Shown here piece after piece: positions 14,700 to 25,560 of a stretch of 64,000 nucleotides of DNA; the stretch's first letter is position 1; each line of letters opens with the position of its first letter. The notes below the pieces were generated by a model. It searched no databases, had not been told where the DNA came from, and saw nothing but the letters and a program-made list of their open reading frames with translations. Source of the DNA: Culex pipiens pallens (Eukaryota > Arthropoda > Insecta > Diptera > Culicidae); contig NC_068938.1 in NCBI RefSeq assembly GCF_016801865.2, positions 93,272,221 to 93,336,220 of the forward strand. Reading direction: 5' to 3'. Made by a program: the position numbers and the translations under genes.

Positions 14700-15890
14700 A
14701 TCATTAGGGTCATCGTTCTTAATCCTAATTGGCGCAGCCAACCAAAAAGGTGCTGGCCTGGCACAAAAGTTTCAATCTGTCCTCAGCCCACTCGCCTCGC
14801 GGGGACGGGACGGGGGGAAGAAGGCAGAAGGTAGCAAAAAGTGGGTCCAGCGGAGCCGCGCACATGCCACCCCAACAACAACAACAACTCCACACTACTT
14901 CGTACTCCAAATGGGGGCCAGCTGCAGGCCTGAATGCTGCCTCGGAGAGTTGTTGCGAGCGCATTGAGCTGATTTCGAGAGCGCTTTTACCTTGTCCTCT
15001 TTTCTGGCCCGCGCGCGCGTTGATTGGGTCGCGTCGCGGCTGCTGCTGACTTGCTTTGCTTTGCCGAGTATTGTTACGAAGCCAACCTGATGACTACGTC
15101 GTCGTCCAAGGTCCACCTTCGAGGTGAGGACGCAGCGGGCAGAACCTAGATTCTACAACGCACAGGTCACAAACGCGCGTTTTTGTTGAGCCACCCTAGT
15201 TTCGAGTTACTGCTGCTAGATGGATTGATCTCCCGTGGCTTAAATTGGCAAATTTCGGTCACGGTCACCAATTGGCACGAAATCACTAAATGGAACACAC
15301 CTTTCGACGCGACGCGGACGAGGTCACAACAGGTAGGCGGAGGCAGCAAGTGGCCACTCTCCGTCGTTCTAGTTTTATCCTTCCAGGTCACCGACGTTCA
15401 AGGTTGAACGACCTTTTCCTTCAGAATCGCTTCCGGGTTGTTCTTCGTACCAATCAACTTCCAAGGGACGTCGCCCCAAAGTAGGTCGCGGTCACACTTC
15501 CGGATGTCCTCGGAACACACACTCACTCAAACACGCACACGACCCGAATTCTTCCGTCCAAGGGCCAACGACCAACACCAAACACTGTCAACACTCTCAA
15601 GGTCTTCCTCCGGCGAATGAAATGCCCTGACGGCCACAAAACCAGACTCGCGTCCGCACCGCAAGCACTCCCGAAAACGACTGCGACGGCGGAGTTGAAG
15701 CCAGCACCAGACGAGGGCCTGAAAATTTTATCTCGCGAAAAGGCGAAGAGTCGCGACGAAACGAGAACACAACCCGCGCGCGAGAGAAAGACGAGGGCCG
15801 CGAAAATGGAACGCGAGAAACGTCAAAGTGTTTTTTTTGTTTTGACGTAGGCGCAAGGTAGAACAACAACGAAAAGGTGAGGTGGGAAAA
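14700..15890. promoter_or_regulatory. GC- and CpG-rich unique island, candidate promoter or 5' exon
   Basis: About 1.2 kb of markedly GC-rich, non-repetitive sequence in an AT-rich setting. Open frames occur on both strands but look like incidental GC-rich frames. On the minus strand, 15850 to about 15527 resembles a mosquito 5' UTR and ends at a possible donor GTGAGT near 15520. On the plus strand there is a weaker GAG/GTGAGG near 15122. No TATA box is evident. I can support a conserved or transcribed island, not a particular gene or strand. Confidence 0.35.
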
Positions 15891-16642
15891 AGTAGCGCAA
15901 ATTTAAGATGTGCGAGCGCAATTTTGGGTAGAAAATTAATTGTCCCAATATTCTCGGTTAGATTTAACCGATAGTTCGGCAGATCTAAGCAAAATTCCGA
16001 AGTTCGTCAGTTAAATTTAACGAAAATCTCGGCATGTCCAAAACCTACCGAGTTCGGCAATTCAACTGTCAAATTCGTTAGAAAGTGCCGAGCTGTTCGG
16101 TTAGATGTTGAGGTAGCCATATTTGTTTTAGATATGACAAGTGCTCGCTAAGCTAAGTTCTGGTTCTTTGGATAAATCCGGATTTCTACAGGATTTCTAC
16201 TTGAAAGCTAGGTAAACATTTTTAATAAAATCAGTTAGTGAAAAGATAATCTGAAGGGTCTTTCATTTGCAGCTTTTACCAAGGAAATGCATGACGAAGG
16301 CGCTTGGTAGGAATATAGGATTCATTCTGGTTCAGATTGTATCCGATTATACTATAAACGACCAATAAATATGAAATAATAAATAATAATAATAATGTTT
16401 TTTTCAGCCTTTAACTAATTGCGAGAATCTCGATTTGGTTTTATTATGATAAATGCCGAGATTTTCGGTTAAATTCGTTTCCAGGAATGCCGAGATTTTC
16501 GGCATAAACAAGCTGACTGTCAAAATTACTTTTGCCGAGACTTCGGCATATGAATTTTCTGCCGAACTCTCTGCCGAGCGCTCAGTTGTTCTGTTTTCGG
16601 CAGAATTCTGCCGAAGTTCGGCACAAAAAACTGAGTATATAT

Positions 16643-17633
16643 TAGGGTGGGTACGTTTTTCAAAAAGTTCTCCGATCAAGTTTTAGTATGGTTCCCCTTG
16701 TAGGGCATACCCATAGGGACTTTCATGCCAAATATCAGCTCATTTGGTTGTAAACTGGCTGCGCGCATCAGGGTTAAAGTTTACATGGGAATTACTATGG
16801 GAAATTGGAACTTTTTGTTCAAACGCTCCTACAGGTCTGGGAAAATCACGCGCCAACTTCTGGTATGGTCAGGCCTATGGGGAATGGTCTGGAGAACACT
16901 TTTCCCGAAGAGAGCATATGGATTCGCTGTCCCTAGACCTGGCGCATTGGGAAACAATCTGATGTCTCCAGAATCAACGGTTTTCCCTGAAAAAGCATCA
17001 AATTTTCCTTAGCATGCTATGAAAGCTTGATGCACACCGCGACGCCATATGTCAGACAGCTACCACGTGGTTGAAATATTATCAACAAAACACAAATTTG
17101 CTATCCAAAGATTCTGAATTCGACTAAATAATATCAGGATTGCTCGAAATGATCATTTTCTAGTTCAAAAAAGGTTTAAAATGAAATATTCCAGCCGTTT
17201 TTCATCCACGTGGTAGGTGCCTGACATATGGCGTCGCGGTGTTCATGAAGCTTCCATAGCATGCTAAGGAAAATTTGATGCTTTTTCAAGGAAAACCGTT
17301 GATTCCGGAGACATCGGATTGTTTCCCAATGCGCCAGGTCTAGGGACAACGAATCCATATGCTCTCTTCGGGAAAAGTGTTCTCCAGACCATTCCCCATA
17401 GGCCTGACCATACCAGAAGTTGGCGCGTGATTTTCCCAGACCTGTAGGAGCGTTTGAACAAAAAGTTCCAATTTCCCATAGTAATTCCCATGTAAACTTT
17501 AACCCTGATGCGCGCAGCCAGTTTACAACCAAATGAGCTGATATTTGGCATGAAAGTCCCTATGGGTATGCCCTACTAGGGGAACCATACTAAAACTTGA
17601 TCGGAGAACTTTTTGAAAAACGTACCCACCCTA
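16643..17633. mobile_element. 991-bp palindromic element (TAGGGTGGGTACG ends)
   Basis: Arms of about 430 bp (16643-17075 and 17188-17633) are about 97% inverted copies around a 110-bp centre. Ends read TAGGGTGGGTACGTTTTTCA and its complement. Paired frames at 16725-17012 (+) and 17264-17551 (-) are mirror translations differing at only three residues, so they are arm sequence, not genes. Flanks are TATATA-rich, so a TA duplication is possible but cannot be fixed. Confidence 0.93.
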
Positions 17634-17639
17634 GTATAT

Positions 17640-17835
17640 ATATATATGGGTCGACTAAAAACTTAAAAGTGCATTTTCCCCTCGAAATAGGCCAAAATGA
17701 CGTTAATTTGGGATCACTCAGTCGACCAAAAAACTTAGCTTTTTCTACCCGAAATAAGGGTTTTTCAATTTGGGATCACTCAGTGCCCCGAAACAGAAGC
17801 TTTTATTTTTTTTTTAAAGGTGTAAAACTTTACCG
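17640..17835. other. Repeat-rich spacer with GGGATCACTCAGT motifs
   Basis: Two near-copies of TTTGGGATCACTCAGT (about 17708 and 17769) with GTCGAC around them. No gene. Confidence 0.5.
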
Positions 17836-18169
17836 CAATTGGGTCCTAAAATGAAGCTTAGATTGCTGATATTATTGTTTACAGCGATAAAGCTTATTTT
17901 TCTGAGTACAATGACCCTTTGTACGACCACAAAGAGTTTAAAATGGATTTTTAAATCAATTTTGAAAAATTAACCTCGCGTCCTTCTTGACAGAAAAGCT
18001 CCTACTTGACAGCTCGTTCCAAGGGGACCATAGTTGATCCATCGAAAAAATGTTGTCTCGTCAAAAAAAAAATTTTGCATTAAAATGAAAAAAAGTGATC
18101 AGAAATGGTTTTTAATCGTGTTTTTTACCGTTGTACATAAAAAATTACATAGGGCTTTAGTACCCAATT
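17836..18169. mobile_element. MITE with ATTGGGTCCTAAA / TTTAGTACCCAAT ends, intact copy
   Basis: About 334 bp with short inverted ends CAATTGGGTCCTAAA and TTTAGTACCCAATT. Near-identical copies in the other orientation lie at 32857-33189 (intact) and 38822-40274 (interrupted). This copy provides one of the empty sites for the insertion at 39086. Confidence 0.9.
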
Positions 18170-18745
18170 TACGTTTAAAAGTTAGTGTATGTTTTTAAGG
18201 TGATTTTTTTTACCACTCTATGTTCAGAATAAAGTACTAAAGTTGGGATCATTAAGAACACATCGAGCCGATGATCTCATTTAAAGTTGTACTTTTATCA
18301 CATAAAAACGTTTAACTTAACTACTGTGCAGGGATGGAATAATCGCAAAAAAATCATTTTCGCTTGCGAACATTCTTCACCCGCGGAAGAGAGAGGAGGC
18401 AAATCACGCAAAAGAAAATCGGACCGAACTTCTCTAAGAAAATCAATCTGCTAATGCTTTTTTGTGAATTTCCTTGTCAGCACCACTTAATTTTTTTTAT
18501 TTCACATTGTTTACACACATTGCTCATCTACTAACTGTGACAGGTAATTTTTCGACGTGTGACGTTACACTTGCAAGTCTAGTGGTGAAAAAGATGTTCC
18601 GCCCTCGGTTCCGTCGAATAATCAAGATGATGATTTTTTATATGACTTTCACCCGATATTTTGTGCGCGAAAGAGTTTTCTCTTGATGAACGTCCAATGA
18701 TTTTCTTTTGATGATGATTATTCCATCGCTGCTACTGTGTATTTC
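18170..18745. other. AT-rich spacer inside the fold-back element
   Basis: No gene. A 70-codon frame at 18474-18686 has no family resemblance. Contains short inverted pieces only. Confidence 0.5.
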
Positions 18746-18831
18746 TAGAGTTTTTTTTTTGAATAGGTCCTATAAACATATGAAAGACGATAGTTTATTG
18801 GACCTTTTAAAAAAAAACTCTGGATTTTGAC
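18746..18831. mobile_element. Minimal 86-bp MITE, GGAGTTTTTT family
   Basis: Reads AGAGTTTTTTTTTGAATAGG, TCCTATAAACATATGA, then ATAGTTTATTGGACC and the complementary end. It lacks the CCGCCTTGAGTCAG core of the longer copies. A sister copy at 56868 is interrupted by another element, so this one serves as its empty site. Confidence 0.85.
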
Positions 18832-19008
18832 TTTAACTACAGTAATTTAGAAAAAATGTAATAACAAAAATTGAATCATAAATAAATAAAATATTTTTGT
18901 TTTTACCGTGCACAATCAGTTTTTTATGCCGAACTTCGGCAGAATTCTGCCGAAAACAGAACAACTGAGCGCTTGGCAGAGAGTGCGACCGAAAATTCAT
19001 CTGCACAG

Positions 19009-19272
19009 TAAAAAAATCATGGTAAAATTACATCTACATTGGCTTTGATCGACCTGTTTTCACAGCGGCGTGTTGGCCGTGCGGGTTGGGGCGCGGACTT
19101 AGTAAGCTAGATTTAACTATCGCCAGCTTGATATTTTTTTTGGAATTGTAGTAATTTTTTCCTAGCGTCTGCCAGATGTAAATTTACACATTATAAGTGG
19201 TAAAATTAAAGCTTTTTTCTAACATAAAAGATGTATCCCTTTTAAGATGTAATTTTACCATGATTTTTTTTA
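19009..19272. mobile_element. 264-bp MITE with CACAGTAAAAAAATCATGG ends
   Basis: Left end CACAGTAAAAAAATCATGGT and right end its complement (ACCATGATTTTTTTTACTGTG). It interrupts the right arm of the TGCCGA fold-back: the left arm (complement of about 16535-16555) shows the uninterrupted AAAATTCATATGCCGAAG. The only possible duplication is TG. Confidence 0.85.
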
Positions 19273-20359
19273 CTGTGTGCCGAAGTCTCGGCAAAAGTAA
19301 TTTTGACAGTCAGCTTGTTTATGCCGAAAATCTCGGCGTTCCTGGAAACGAATTTAACCAAAAATCTTGGCATTTATCATAATTAAACCAAATCGAGATT
19401 CTTGTAATTAGTTAAAGGCTGAAAAAACATTATTCCACATATTTTAAAATAATATGCATGCATGCAATCGGCTCGACCGATTTTGTCCGGATCTATGTTT
19501 TTGGATTCGTCTTCAGGCTCTTTAAGTTTTTTTTTAATTTAATCCGGTTTGGTGCAGTTCTTTAAAAGTTATGTTCGAAAAACTGTTTTGGATGATACAA
19601 AAAAGGGTCATTATTTACATAATTTGAAAGCTCCGGCGGATAGCTGTCGGAACTTTCCGCTCAGTGCACGCACACAAACACTGCAGTGCTTTCAAATGGT
19701 TCATTAAATTTATCATAGATGGCAGCACTCAGATGTAAAGTGTCTTTACTAAGTAAGCGTTAGCCAAAGCTTTGGTAGTGTGTGGTTGCATGACTTTTAG
19801 GAGGAAGGCAGCAACCACCTTCTAGTGGATTAAGTAACGTTTTAGATTATCTTTTCACTAACCAATTTTATTAAAAATGTGTACCTAGCTTTCAAGTAGA
19901 AATCCTGTAGAAATTCAAAAAGGAATCCGGATTTATCCAAAGAACCAGAACTTAGCTTAGCGAGCACTTCTCATATCGACAACAAATATGGCTACCCCAA
20001 CATCTAATCGAACAGCTCGGCACATTCTAGCGAATTTGACAGTTGAATTGCCGAACTCGGTAGGTTTGGACATGCCGAGATTTTTGTTAAATTTAACTGA
20101 CGAGCTTCGGCATTTTGCTTAGATCTGCCGAACTATAGGTTAAATTTAACCGAGCATATTAGGACAAAGAATTTTCTACCGAGATTTAGGCAGAATATTA
20201 CCTTGCCGAGCACGGTCGGCAGATATTTCTGCCGAAGTCGAAAATATATTCTGATATTAACGCACGATATTAATCTCAACTACCCAAAAATCGCTTACCA
20301 AAAATCATGATTTTCTGAGTTCAATATCCCACTTTGTCAAACGATTTTTTTGAGTTCAG

Positions 20360-20595
20360 GTACACTCAAACCCCGTTGGTTTGACACCAACTGTTGTCAA
20401 ACCAACAGTTTGACACCCCTTTTACACGGAGTTCACACATACTACCAAGCATTTGTTTTGATAGTGTGCGTGAGCGTCGTGTAAAAAGTGACAGTTCGTC
20501 ACTTTTTAGTTTGACTTTGACCAACCAACGGGGTACAAACTAAAAAAGTGTCAAACGAAAAAGTGACCAACCACCCACCGGTGGTTGAGTGCACT
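20360..20595. mobile_element. MITE with CACTCAAACCCCG-type inverted ends
   Basis: Left end TACACTCAAACCCCGTTGG; right end GGTGGTTGAGTGCA. Internal GTTTGACA and TGTCAAAC motifs repeat in both orientations. Non-coding; ends are imperfect, so boundaries are good to about 5 bp. Confidence 0.75.
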
Positions 20596-20599
20596 ACAA

Positions 20600-21478
20600 T
20601 AGGATGTAACAAAAATGACTTTTTTGGCGGGCATTCAAGGGTTTGTTCCAGTGGGCATACTAAGCCCAAATCCAAAATATGAGCTTGATTGGACGTAACA
20701 GGAGCTGGCGCTCCGCCCTTCAATTTTAAATGGGATTTAACCCGTAAAACAGATTTTTTCGAAAATGTCACTTTTTAAGGCATTTTGGCCACTGAAGCGT
20801 TTATTTTCAACATCATTGGCGTGTAGGCCAGATCCTTGCGCATCTTTTGGTGTATATAACATTGAAATTTGGAGCACCCTGGAGCTCGGTACAGACCTTC
20901 AAAGTTTGGCATTTTTTCGAAAAATCGGCCCCGGCAAAAAAGATATGCGTCGCGCCTCGCGACACCCTAGACGCCATTTGATTTTGCTGGGAACGATTTT
21001 TCGAAAAAAGACAAACTTTGAAGGTCTGTAGCGAGCTCCAGTGTGCTCCAAAATTCCATGTTAATATACCAAAAGATGCGCAAGGATCTGGCCAACACGC
21101 CACGCTTCAGTGGCCAAAATTCCTCAAAAAGTGACATTTTTGAAAAAATCTCTTTTTACGGGTTAAATCCCATTTAAAGCGGTATACGCACTTCGGAAGG
21201 AACCGGTCAAGAAAAAAATCAAATGGGCAGCAGCGGCAGTGCAAGCAAGTCAGAGAGGGTGAAGAAAAGCCCCAAGAAATCGCTCCCTCTCCTTTGTTCT
21301 GCTGTTCGTAAAGCTGTTTCTTGACCCCTTTCCTTCCGATCTGCATACTAGCCCTAAAATTGAAGGGCGGAGCGCCAGCTCCTGTTACGTCCAATCAAGC
21401 TCATATTTTGGATTTGGGCTTAGTATGCCCACCGGAACAAACCCTTGAATGCCCGCCAAAAAGTCATTTTTGTTACAC
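20600..21478. mobile_element. Palindromic element (GATGTAACAAAAATGAC ends)
   Basis: Left arm from GATGTAACAAAAATGACTTT, right arm ending in its complement near 21478. The inner part (20765-21130) is a second inverted pair centred near 20950. A TTAA-type MITE is inserted in the right arm at about 21180; the left arm shows the uninterrupted sequence. Confidence 0.85.
21176..21356. mobile_element. TTAA-flanked MITE (piggyBac-like)
   Basis: Ends AGCGGTATACGCACTTCGG and its diverged complement CCGATCTGCATACTAGCC. The empty site in the opposite palindrome arm reads CATTTAAAATTG. Here TTAA is found at the left junction and CTAA at the right, which fits a TTAA target duplication with one later change. 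A truncated sister lies at 29309-29455 and a long relative at 33526-35451. Confidence 0.85.
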
Positions 21479-21944
21479 TCTAGTACTACAACCATAAAAA
21501 AGGTTATATGAGTTGAACTGGAAAATTCGCATGAAAAGTGGGATATTGAACTCAGCAAATCATGGTTTTTGGTTAGGGTGCGGCGGCCTTTAGCATTCTC
21601 CTGCAAAACACGCGACTTCCGAAAAGTTAAACAAATATGAAGGTAAGTCAAATTTGGGTGCTAAAGTCCTCTTCTCAATAATGTGTAACAACTCCTTCCC
21701 GAATGCATACTTTCCCAGGCAGCGTGTAAAAAGTGCGCTACCTCTCGCTCCGTTTGACAGTTGGTCTCCACCGCACGCGCTTCTTTTCATGATTTTCGGG
21801 TGACATTTTATACGCAGCAGCAGCGCATTTTCACCGAATCAAGTTATCCGCGCGAAGGAAAAAATCAATTTTCTCCTGGTTCTGTAAAATCGTCGGCGTC
21901 CTATTTTAAGTGCGCGGAACAAAGTGTCCACCACCGCCGCCAAG

Positions 21945-24008
21945 ATGTCCGTCGTGATCGAGACCACGATCGGGGACATTACGGTGGATCTGTTCCTGAA
22001 GGAGCGTCCCCGGGCAACGCTGAACTTCCTGAAGCTGTGCAAGCTCAAGTATTACAACTTTAACCTGTTCCACACGGTTCAGCACGGGTTCATCGCGCAG
22101 ACGGGCGACCCGAGCGGTTCCGGCGATGGCGGTTCGTCGGTGTGGGGCGTGCTGGAAGGTAAACACAAGCGCTACTTTGAGGGGGAAACGGTGCCGAAGA
22201 TTAAGCACACCGAGCCGGGCCTGCTGTCGATGGTTTGCGCCGGGGAGGGTTTGCTGGGGTCGCAGTTTTTCTTTACGCTGGGTCCGGAGCTGCTGTCGCT
22301 GGACGGGGGCGGACACTGTGTGATCGGGGAGGTTACGGAGGGTCATGAAGTGTTGCGGAAGTTGAGCGAGGTTATTTGCGACGAGAAGCACCGGCCGTAC
22401 AAGGATGTGCGGGTTACGCACACGGTGGTGCTGGAGGATCCGTTCGAGGACCCGCGGGGTTTCCGGGTGCCGAGTCGGTCACCGTCGCCGTCGGCGGAGC
22501 GGCTGGCCGGGGGAAGGATCGCGGCGGACGAGGAGATTGACGATACGGAGGGGAAGAGTGCGGAGGAGATTGCCGAGATGATGGCGGAGAAGGAGGCCAA
22601 GGCGCGGGCCACGATTCTGGAGATTGTCGGGGACATTCCGGACGCGGAGATGGCACCGCCGGAGAACGTGCTGTTTGTGTGCAAGCTGAACCCGGTCACG
22701 ACGGACGACGATCTGCAGATTATTTTCAGTCGGTTCGGGAAGATCGTGGGCTGCGAAGTGATCCGGGACAAGGTCTCGGGGGATTCGCTGCAGTATGCGT
22801 TTATTGAGTTTGAGGACAAGAAATCGTGCGAGGACGCGTACTTCAAGATGGACAACGTGCTGATCGACGACCGGCGCATTCACGTGGACTTTTCCCAGTC
22901 GGTGGCGAAGCTTCGCTGGCGGGGCAAGGGTCGGGGCATCGAGTATCTGGACGGGACGGACAAGAAGTCGTTCAAGGACATCGAGTACAAGGACGAGCGG
23001 CGTGACCGCAAGCGAGCCCCAAGTCGGCTGCGCAAATCTACCAGCTCGGCGGAAGAATCCGAGCGGGAGTCTCGGCGTAGCCGCTCGCGTACAAGAAGTT
23101 CACGGAGAAGCCCCCGGCGCAGCCCAAGACGGGGACGGCGTACGCCTAGGAAGCACCGCGGAGGTAAGCGTCGCAGGCGGTCCCCGTGGCGTCGTGGCCG
23201 TGCAGGTCGTGGAGGAGGCGGCGGCGGCGGTGGCGGAGGAGGAGGAGGAGGCAATTCCGACAAGAAAGTTCAACTCTCGGAGGATAACTCGGCCCACATG
23301 GAGGAACGCAACGGGCGCGACATCCGCGTCGTCGCCGGCATGGTGGACTACAAGAACCGTCCGTATCCGACGTCGTTCATCAAGCGAAATGCTCCTCCCG
23401 GAGGAGGAGGAGGTGGAGGCAGTGGTGAATCTGCGGTAAATCGTCGCCGTAACCGGTCCCGTTCGCCGCTGCCCTTCCGCAACAAGCGTAGATCGCGTTC
23501 GCGCAGCCCGCTGCCCTTCAGAAGACGTTCCCGCTCACGGAGTCCTCTCCCGCTGCGCCGTCGGACACGCTCCCGCAGTCCGCTCCCATTTAGACGGGTC
23601 TCGCGCTCGCGAAGCCCCCTCCCGCTGCGTCGTCGCGATTCGCGCTCGCGAAGCCCCCTCCCGCTGCGCCGTCGCGATTCGCGCTCGTTGAGTCCGGTTC
23701 GTCAGCGCCAGCGGTCCTACTCGCCCGAACCCGTCCCTCGACGTAACATATCGCCGTCCCCGGGACCGGCATCTCGCCACTCGAGAAGGCGCAGCCGCGA
23801 TTACTCCGGAGCGGAATCGTCCGACGGGTACGACCGGCGTCGAAAGGACTCGGAACGCCGCCGCCGAAGCAGCAGCAGCGGCAAGAGAAAGTCCAAACCC
23901 AGCAGCAGCAGCAAGCGCTACTCGTCTGGGTCAGAGTCCGATGGGAGTGGCGGATCGGACCGCCACCGCAGACACAAGAGCAAGAAAAGCAAGAAGGACC
24001 GCAAGTGA
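21945..24008 (+). CDS. PPIL4: PPIL4-type nuclear cyclophilin with RRM and long SR tail
   Basis: Predicted 687-residue nuclear protein, single exon. Residues 1-161 form a cyclophilin-type peptidyl-prolyl isomerase domain. The catalytic arginine of cyclophilin A (FHR) is Thr44 here, while Phe49 and Gln52 are kept; human PPIL4 also lacks that arginine, so weak or absent isomerase activity is likely a family trait. Residues 241-317 are an RRM with RNP2 LFVCKL and RNP1 LQYAFIEF, followed by the diagnostic KMDNVLIDDRRIHVDFSQSV. The tail is Arg/Ser-rich with two glycine runs, six RSRSPLP[FL]RR repeats and a basic KSKKSKKDRK end, longer than in the human 492-residue protein. Family members associate with spliceosomes. 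The start is ATG 21945 in context CCAAGATG; an upstream in-frame GTG at 21924 is not needed. GC-rich codons contrast with the AT-rich surroundings. A fold-back element ends about 370 bp upstream. Confidence 0.96.
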   Translation: MSVVIETTIGDITVDLFLKERPRATLNFLKLCKLKYYNFNLFHTVQHGFIAQTGDPSGSGDGGSSVWGVLEGKHKRYFEGETVPKIKHTEPGLLSMVCAGEGLLGSQFFFTLGPELLSLDGGGHCVIGEVTEGHEVLRKLSEVICDEKHRPYKDVRVTHTVVLEDPFEDPRGFRVPSRSPSPSAERLAGGRIAADEEIDDTEGKSAEEIAEMMAEKEAKARATILEIVGDIPDAEMAPPENVLFVCKLNPVTTDDDLQIIFSRFGKIVGCEVIRDKVSGDSLQYAFIEFEDKKSCEDAYFKMDNVLIDDRRIHVDFSQSVAKLRWRGKGRGIEYLDGTDKKSFKDIEYKDERRDRKRAPSRLRKSTSSAEESERESRRSRSRTRSSRRSPRRSPRRGRRTPRKHRGGKRRRRSPWRRGRAGRGGGGGGGGGGGGGGNSDKKVQLSEDNSAHMEERNGRDIRVVAGMVDYKNRPYPTSFIKRNAPPGGGGGGGSGESAVNRRRNRSRSPLPFRNKRRSRSRSPLPFRRRSRSRSPLPLRRRTRSRSPLPFRRVSRSRSPLPLRRRDSRSRSPLPLRRRDSRSLSPVRQRQRSYSPEPVPRRNISPSPGPASRHSRRRSRDYSGAESSDGYDRRRKDSERRRRSSSSGKRKSKPSSSSKRYSSGSESDGSGGSDRHRRHKSKKSKKDRK

Positions 24009-24980
24009 AACGCGATGAAGTTTTGAATTTTGCCTGTTTTTTTTTATTACCATCGGGAAGCGGCATTCGGCCGGGGAAGGACAAAACTCCGGCTGGCTAT
24101 ATAAAACCGGCTTCTCGACTAGGATGAACTTAACACTTGAACACACACACAGACATGATTGAACTATAAATATTTCACTGGAGAAAACAAAAAAAATCTT
24201 AGATGTAAAACCTTAAACAACGATGTGTACGATAAAAAGCAACTGAGATTGTGCAAAAAATATCCTGCGAGTGTTTTTGTTTGTTTCTTCTTTTGAATAT
24301 AGATTTGATAATCCTTTCTCTCTGCCAACGAATCTCTTCTTTTTTTCCAGCAACAGGTTCCGACAGTCCCAACCACGCACACACACACTCACACGCGTAA
24401 GCGCTCCTCTAGAGTTAGAGTTCAGAGTTTCGTAACGGCCGCGATCCGATCCGTGTCCGTAGATTTGCCTAGACCTGTCGCAATTGTACCATCTTTTCAA
24501 AACTTTTCGGTAAGTTCCCCTCTCTGACTCTTCGTCACGTCCAAAAAGCAACTCTCCCACCTTTTAAACCAAAGCACTAACTCTGTTTGCAACTCGTTTG
24601 GCACAAACACCAGACCAGTTGGGCGTACTGCGCGTTCGAAGCGTGCGAGGCGAGATGGTGGTGCAACGCGTTCGATGGTCTTGAAGAGCGGGGTGGTTCC
24701 CCTCTTCCGGTTCTGGTTCCGATAGTGACTCCACCCGGCTTGGCGCGGTGTTGAGAGGTTTCGAGAGGAGAATTCGGTGTACCACGCGTTCGATGTTTTG
24801 GGTTAAACGTGGATCCTGGTTCCGGCAATTTCCGGCTAACGGCTTGAAGGTTTAACGAGAACTAGCGTTGCTGCGGAGCGAGGAACGATTGAACGAGAGT
24901 TCTTTTTTTTTTTTCAACAAGGTCATGTAAGTATGGTCAGGGTTTGAAAGAAGGACCAATAAAAGCATTCGTTTAAAAGA
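24009..24980 (+). other. Probable 3' UTR of PPIL4, with poly(A) signal
   Basis: Non-repetitive sequence following the stop. The first clean AATAAA on this strand is at 24958-24963, implying a UTR of about 950 bases. A weaker GATAAA lies at 24231. Minus-strand frames here carry no domain and are treated as incidental. Confidence 0.5.
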
Positions 24981-25179
24981 ATCAACTGCAAAAACATGTT
25001 CATTTCAATAAGAATGTTGGTAAGTATTTTTCACACGTAATAGCACTAGATAATCACAAAAAGACTTCCAGTTTCAAGTAGAATCTTGATCGCTCATTTT
25101 TTTTTTGTAATTTAATGCCGTGTTTTTGCGAACCTAATCCGTTGTGAAGTATCAAGTTTAAATAAAACTCATTTGCGTT

Positions 25180-25560
25180 GCGAAAATTTCAACTTTTCAC
25201 AACGTCCTCAAGCGCAGGAAAACAATTCTGAAAAATTGAATTGATGTTAAGCATGGACATGAAAATAGTAGTTTATGCAACAAGTTGCAAAAAGAGGATT
25301 TTTTCAGCACGAGTCGTACATTTATAAATACGAAGAGTGCTGAAAAAATCAAGTTTTGCAACGAGTTCCATACAACATTTTTTGCAATTCCGAAAAACAC
25401 CCATTGAGTGAAATTTTAAGTAAAATTTTCATGTATTTTGTCAATAAATCGTTTAAATCAAAAAAGTGCTGAAAAATGCAACTAGTTCAACTTTTTAGCA
25501 CCCATTTCAGTGCTGAAAAGTAGAACTTTTCAGCATTTATTTTGAAAAGTGCTGCTATTC
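25180..25560. repeat. Local inverted repeats around TTCAGCAC / GTGCTGAAAA
   Basis: A hairpin with GATTTTTTCAGCAC and GTGCTGAAAAAATC arms lies at about 25297-25352. Further GTGCTGAAAA motifs follow at 25470-25560 in both orientations. Probably a decayed palindromic element; boundaries are uncertain. Confidence 0.55.

Larger units (their letters stand above)
15930..20190. mobile_element. Large fold-back element rich in TGCCGA/TCGGCA motifs
   Basis: The left arm 15930-16640 and right arm 18913-20190 are inverted copies. Outer ends are GGTAGAAAATT... and its complement. Both arms are studded with short CCGAAC, TGCCGA and CTCGGCA motifs in both orientations, suggesting reiterated subterminal protein-binding sites. 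The middle and right arm have been invaded by at least four other elements (16643-17633, 17836-18169, 18746-18831, 19009-19272). About 19430-19840 has no match in the left arm. No transposase is visible. Confidence 0.8.
20297..21577. mobile_element. Outer fold-back element holding three nested insertions
   Basis: Terminal segments 20298-20335 and 21533-21573 are inverted (CCAAAAATCATGATTTTCTG against its complement with TGAACTCAGCAAATCATGG). Between them sit a 235-bp MITE, a palindrome of about 880 bp, and a TTAA-flanked MITE within that palindrome. Confidence 0.75.

Noticed and set aside
16725..17551. Pair of similar 95-residue proteins on opposite strands
   Set aside because: They are mirror translations of the arms of one palindrome, with no domain and no codon bias.
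21906..24084. Several minus-strand frames of 127-178 codons over PPIL4
   Set aside because: Antisense shadows created by GC-rich, stop-poor codons of the real gene.
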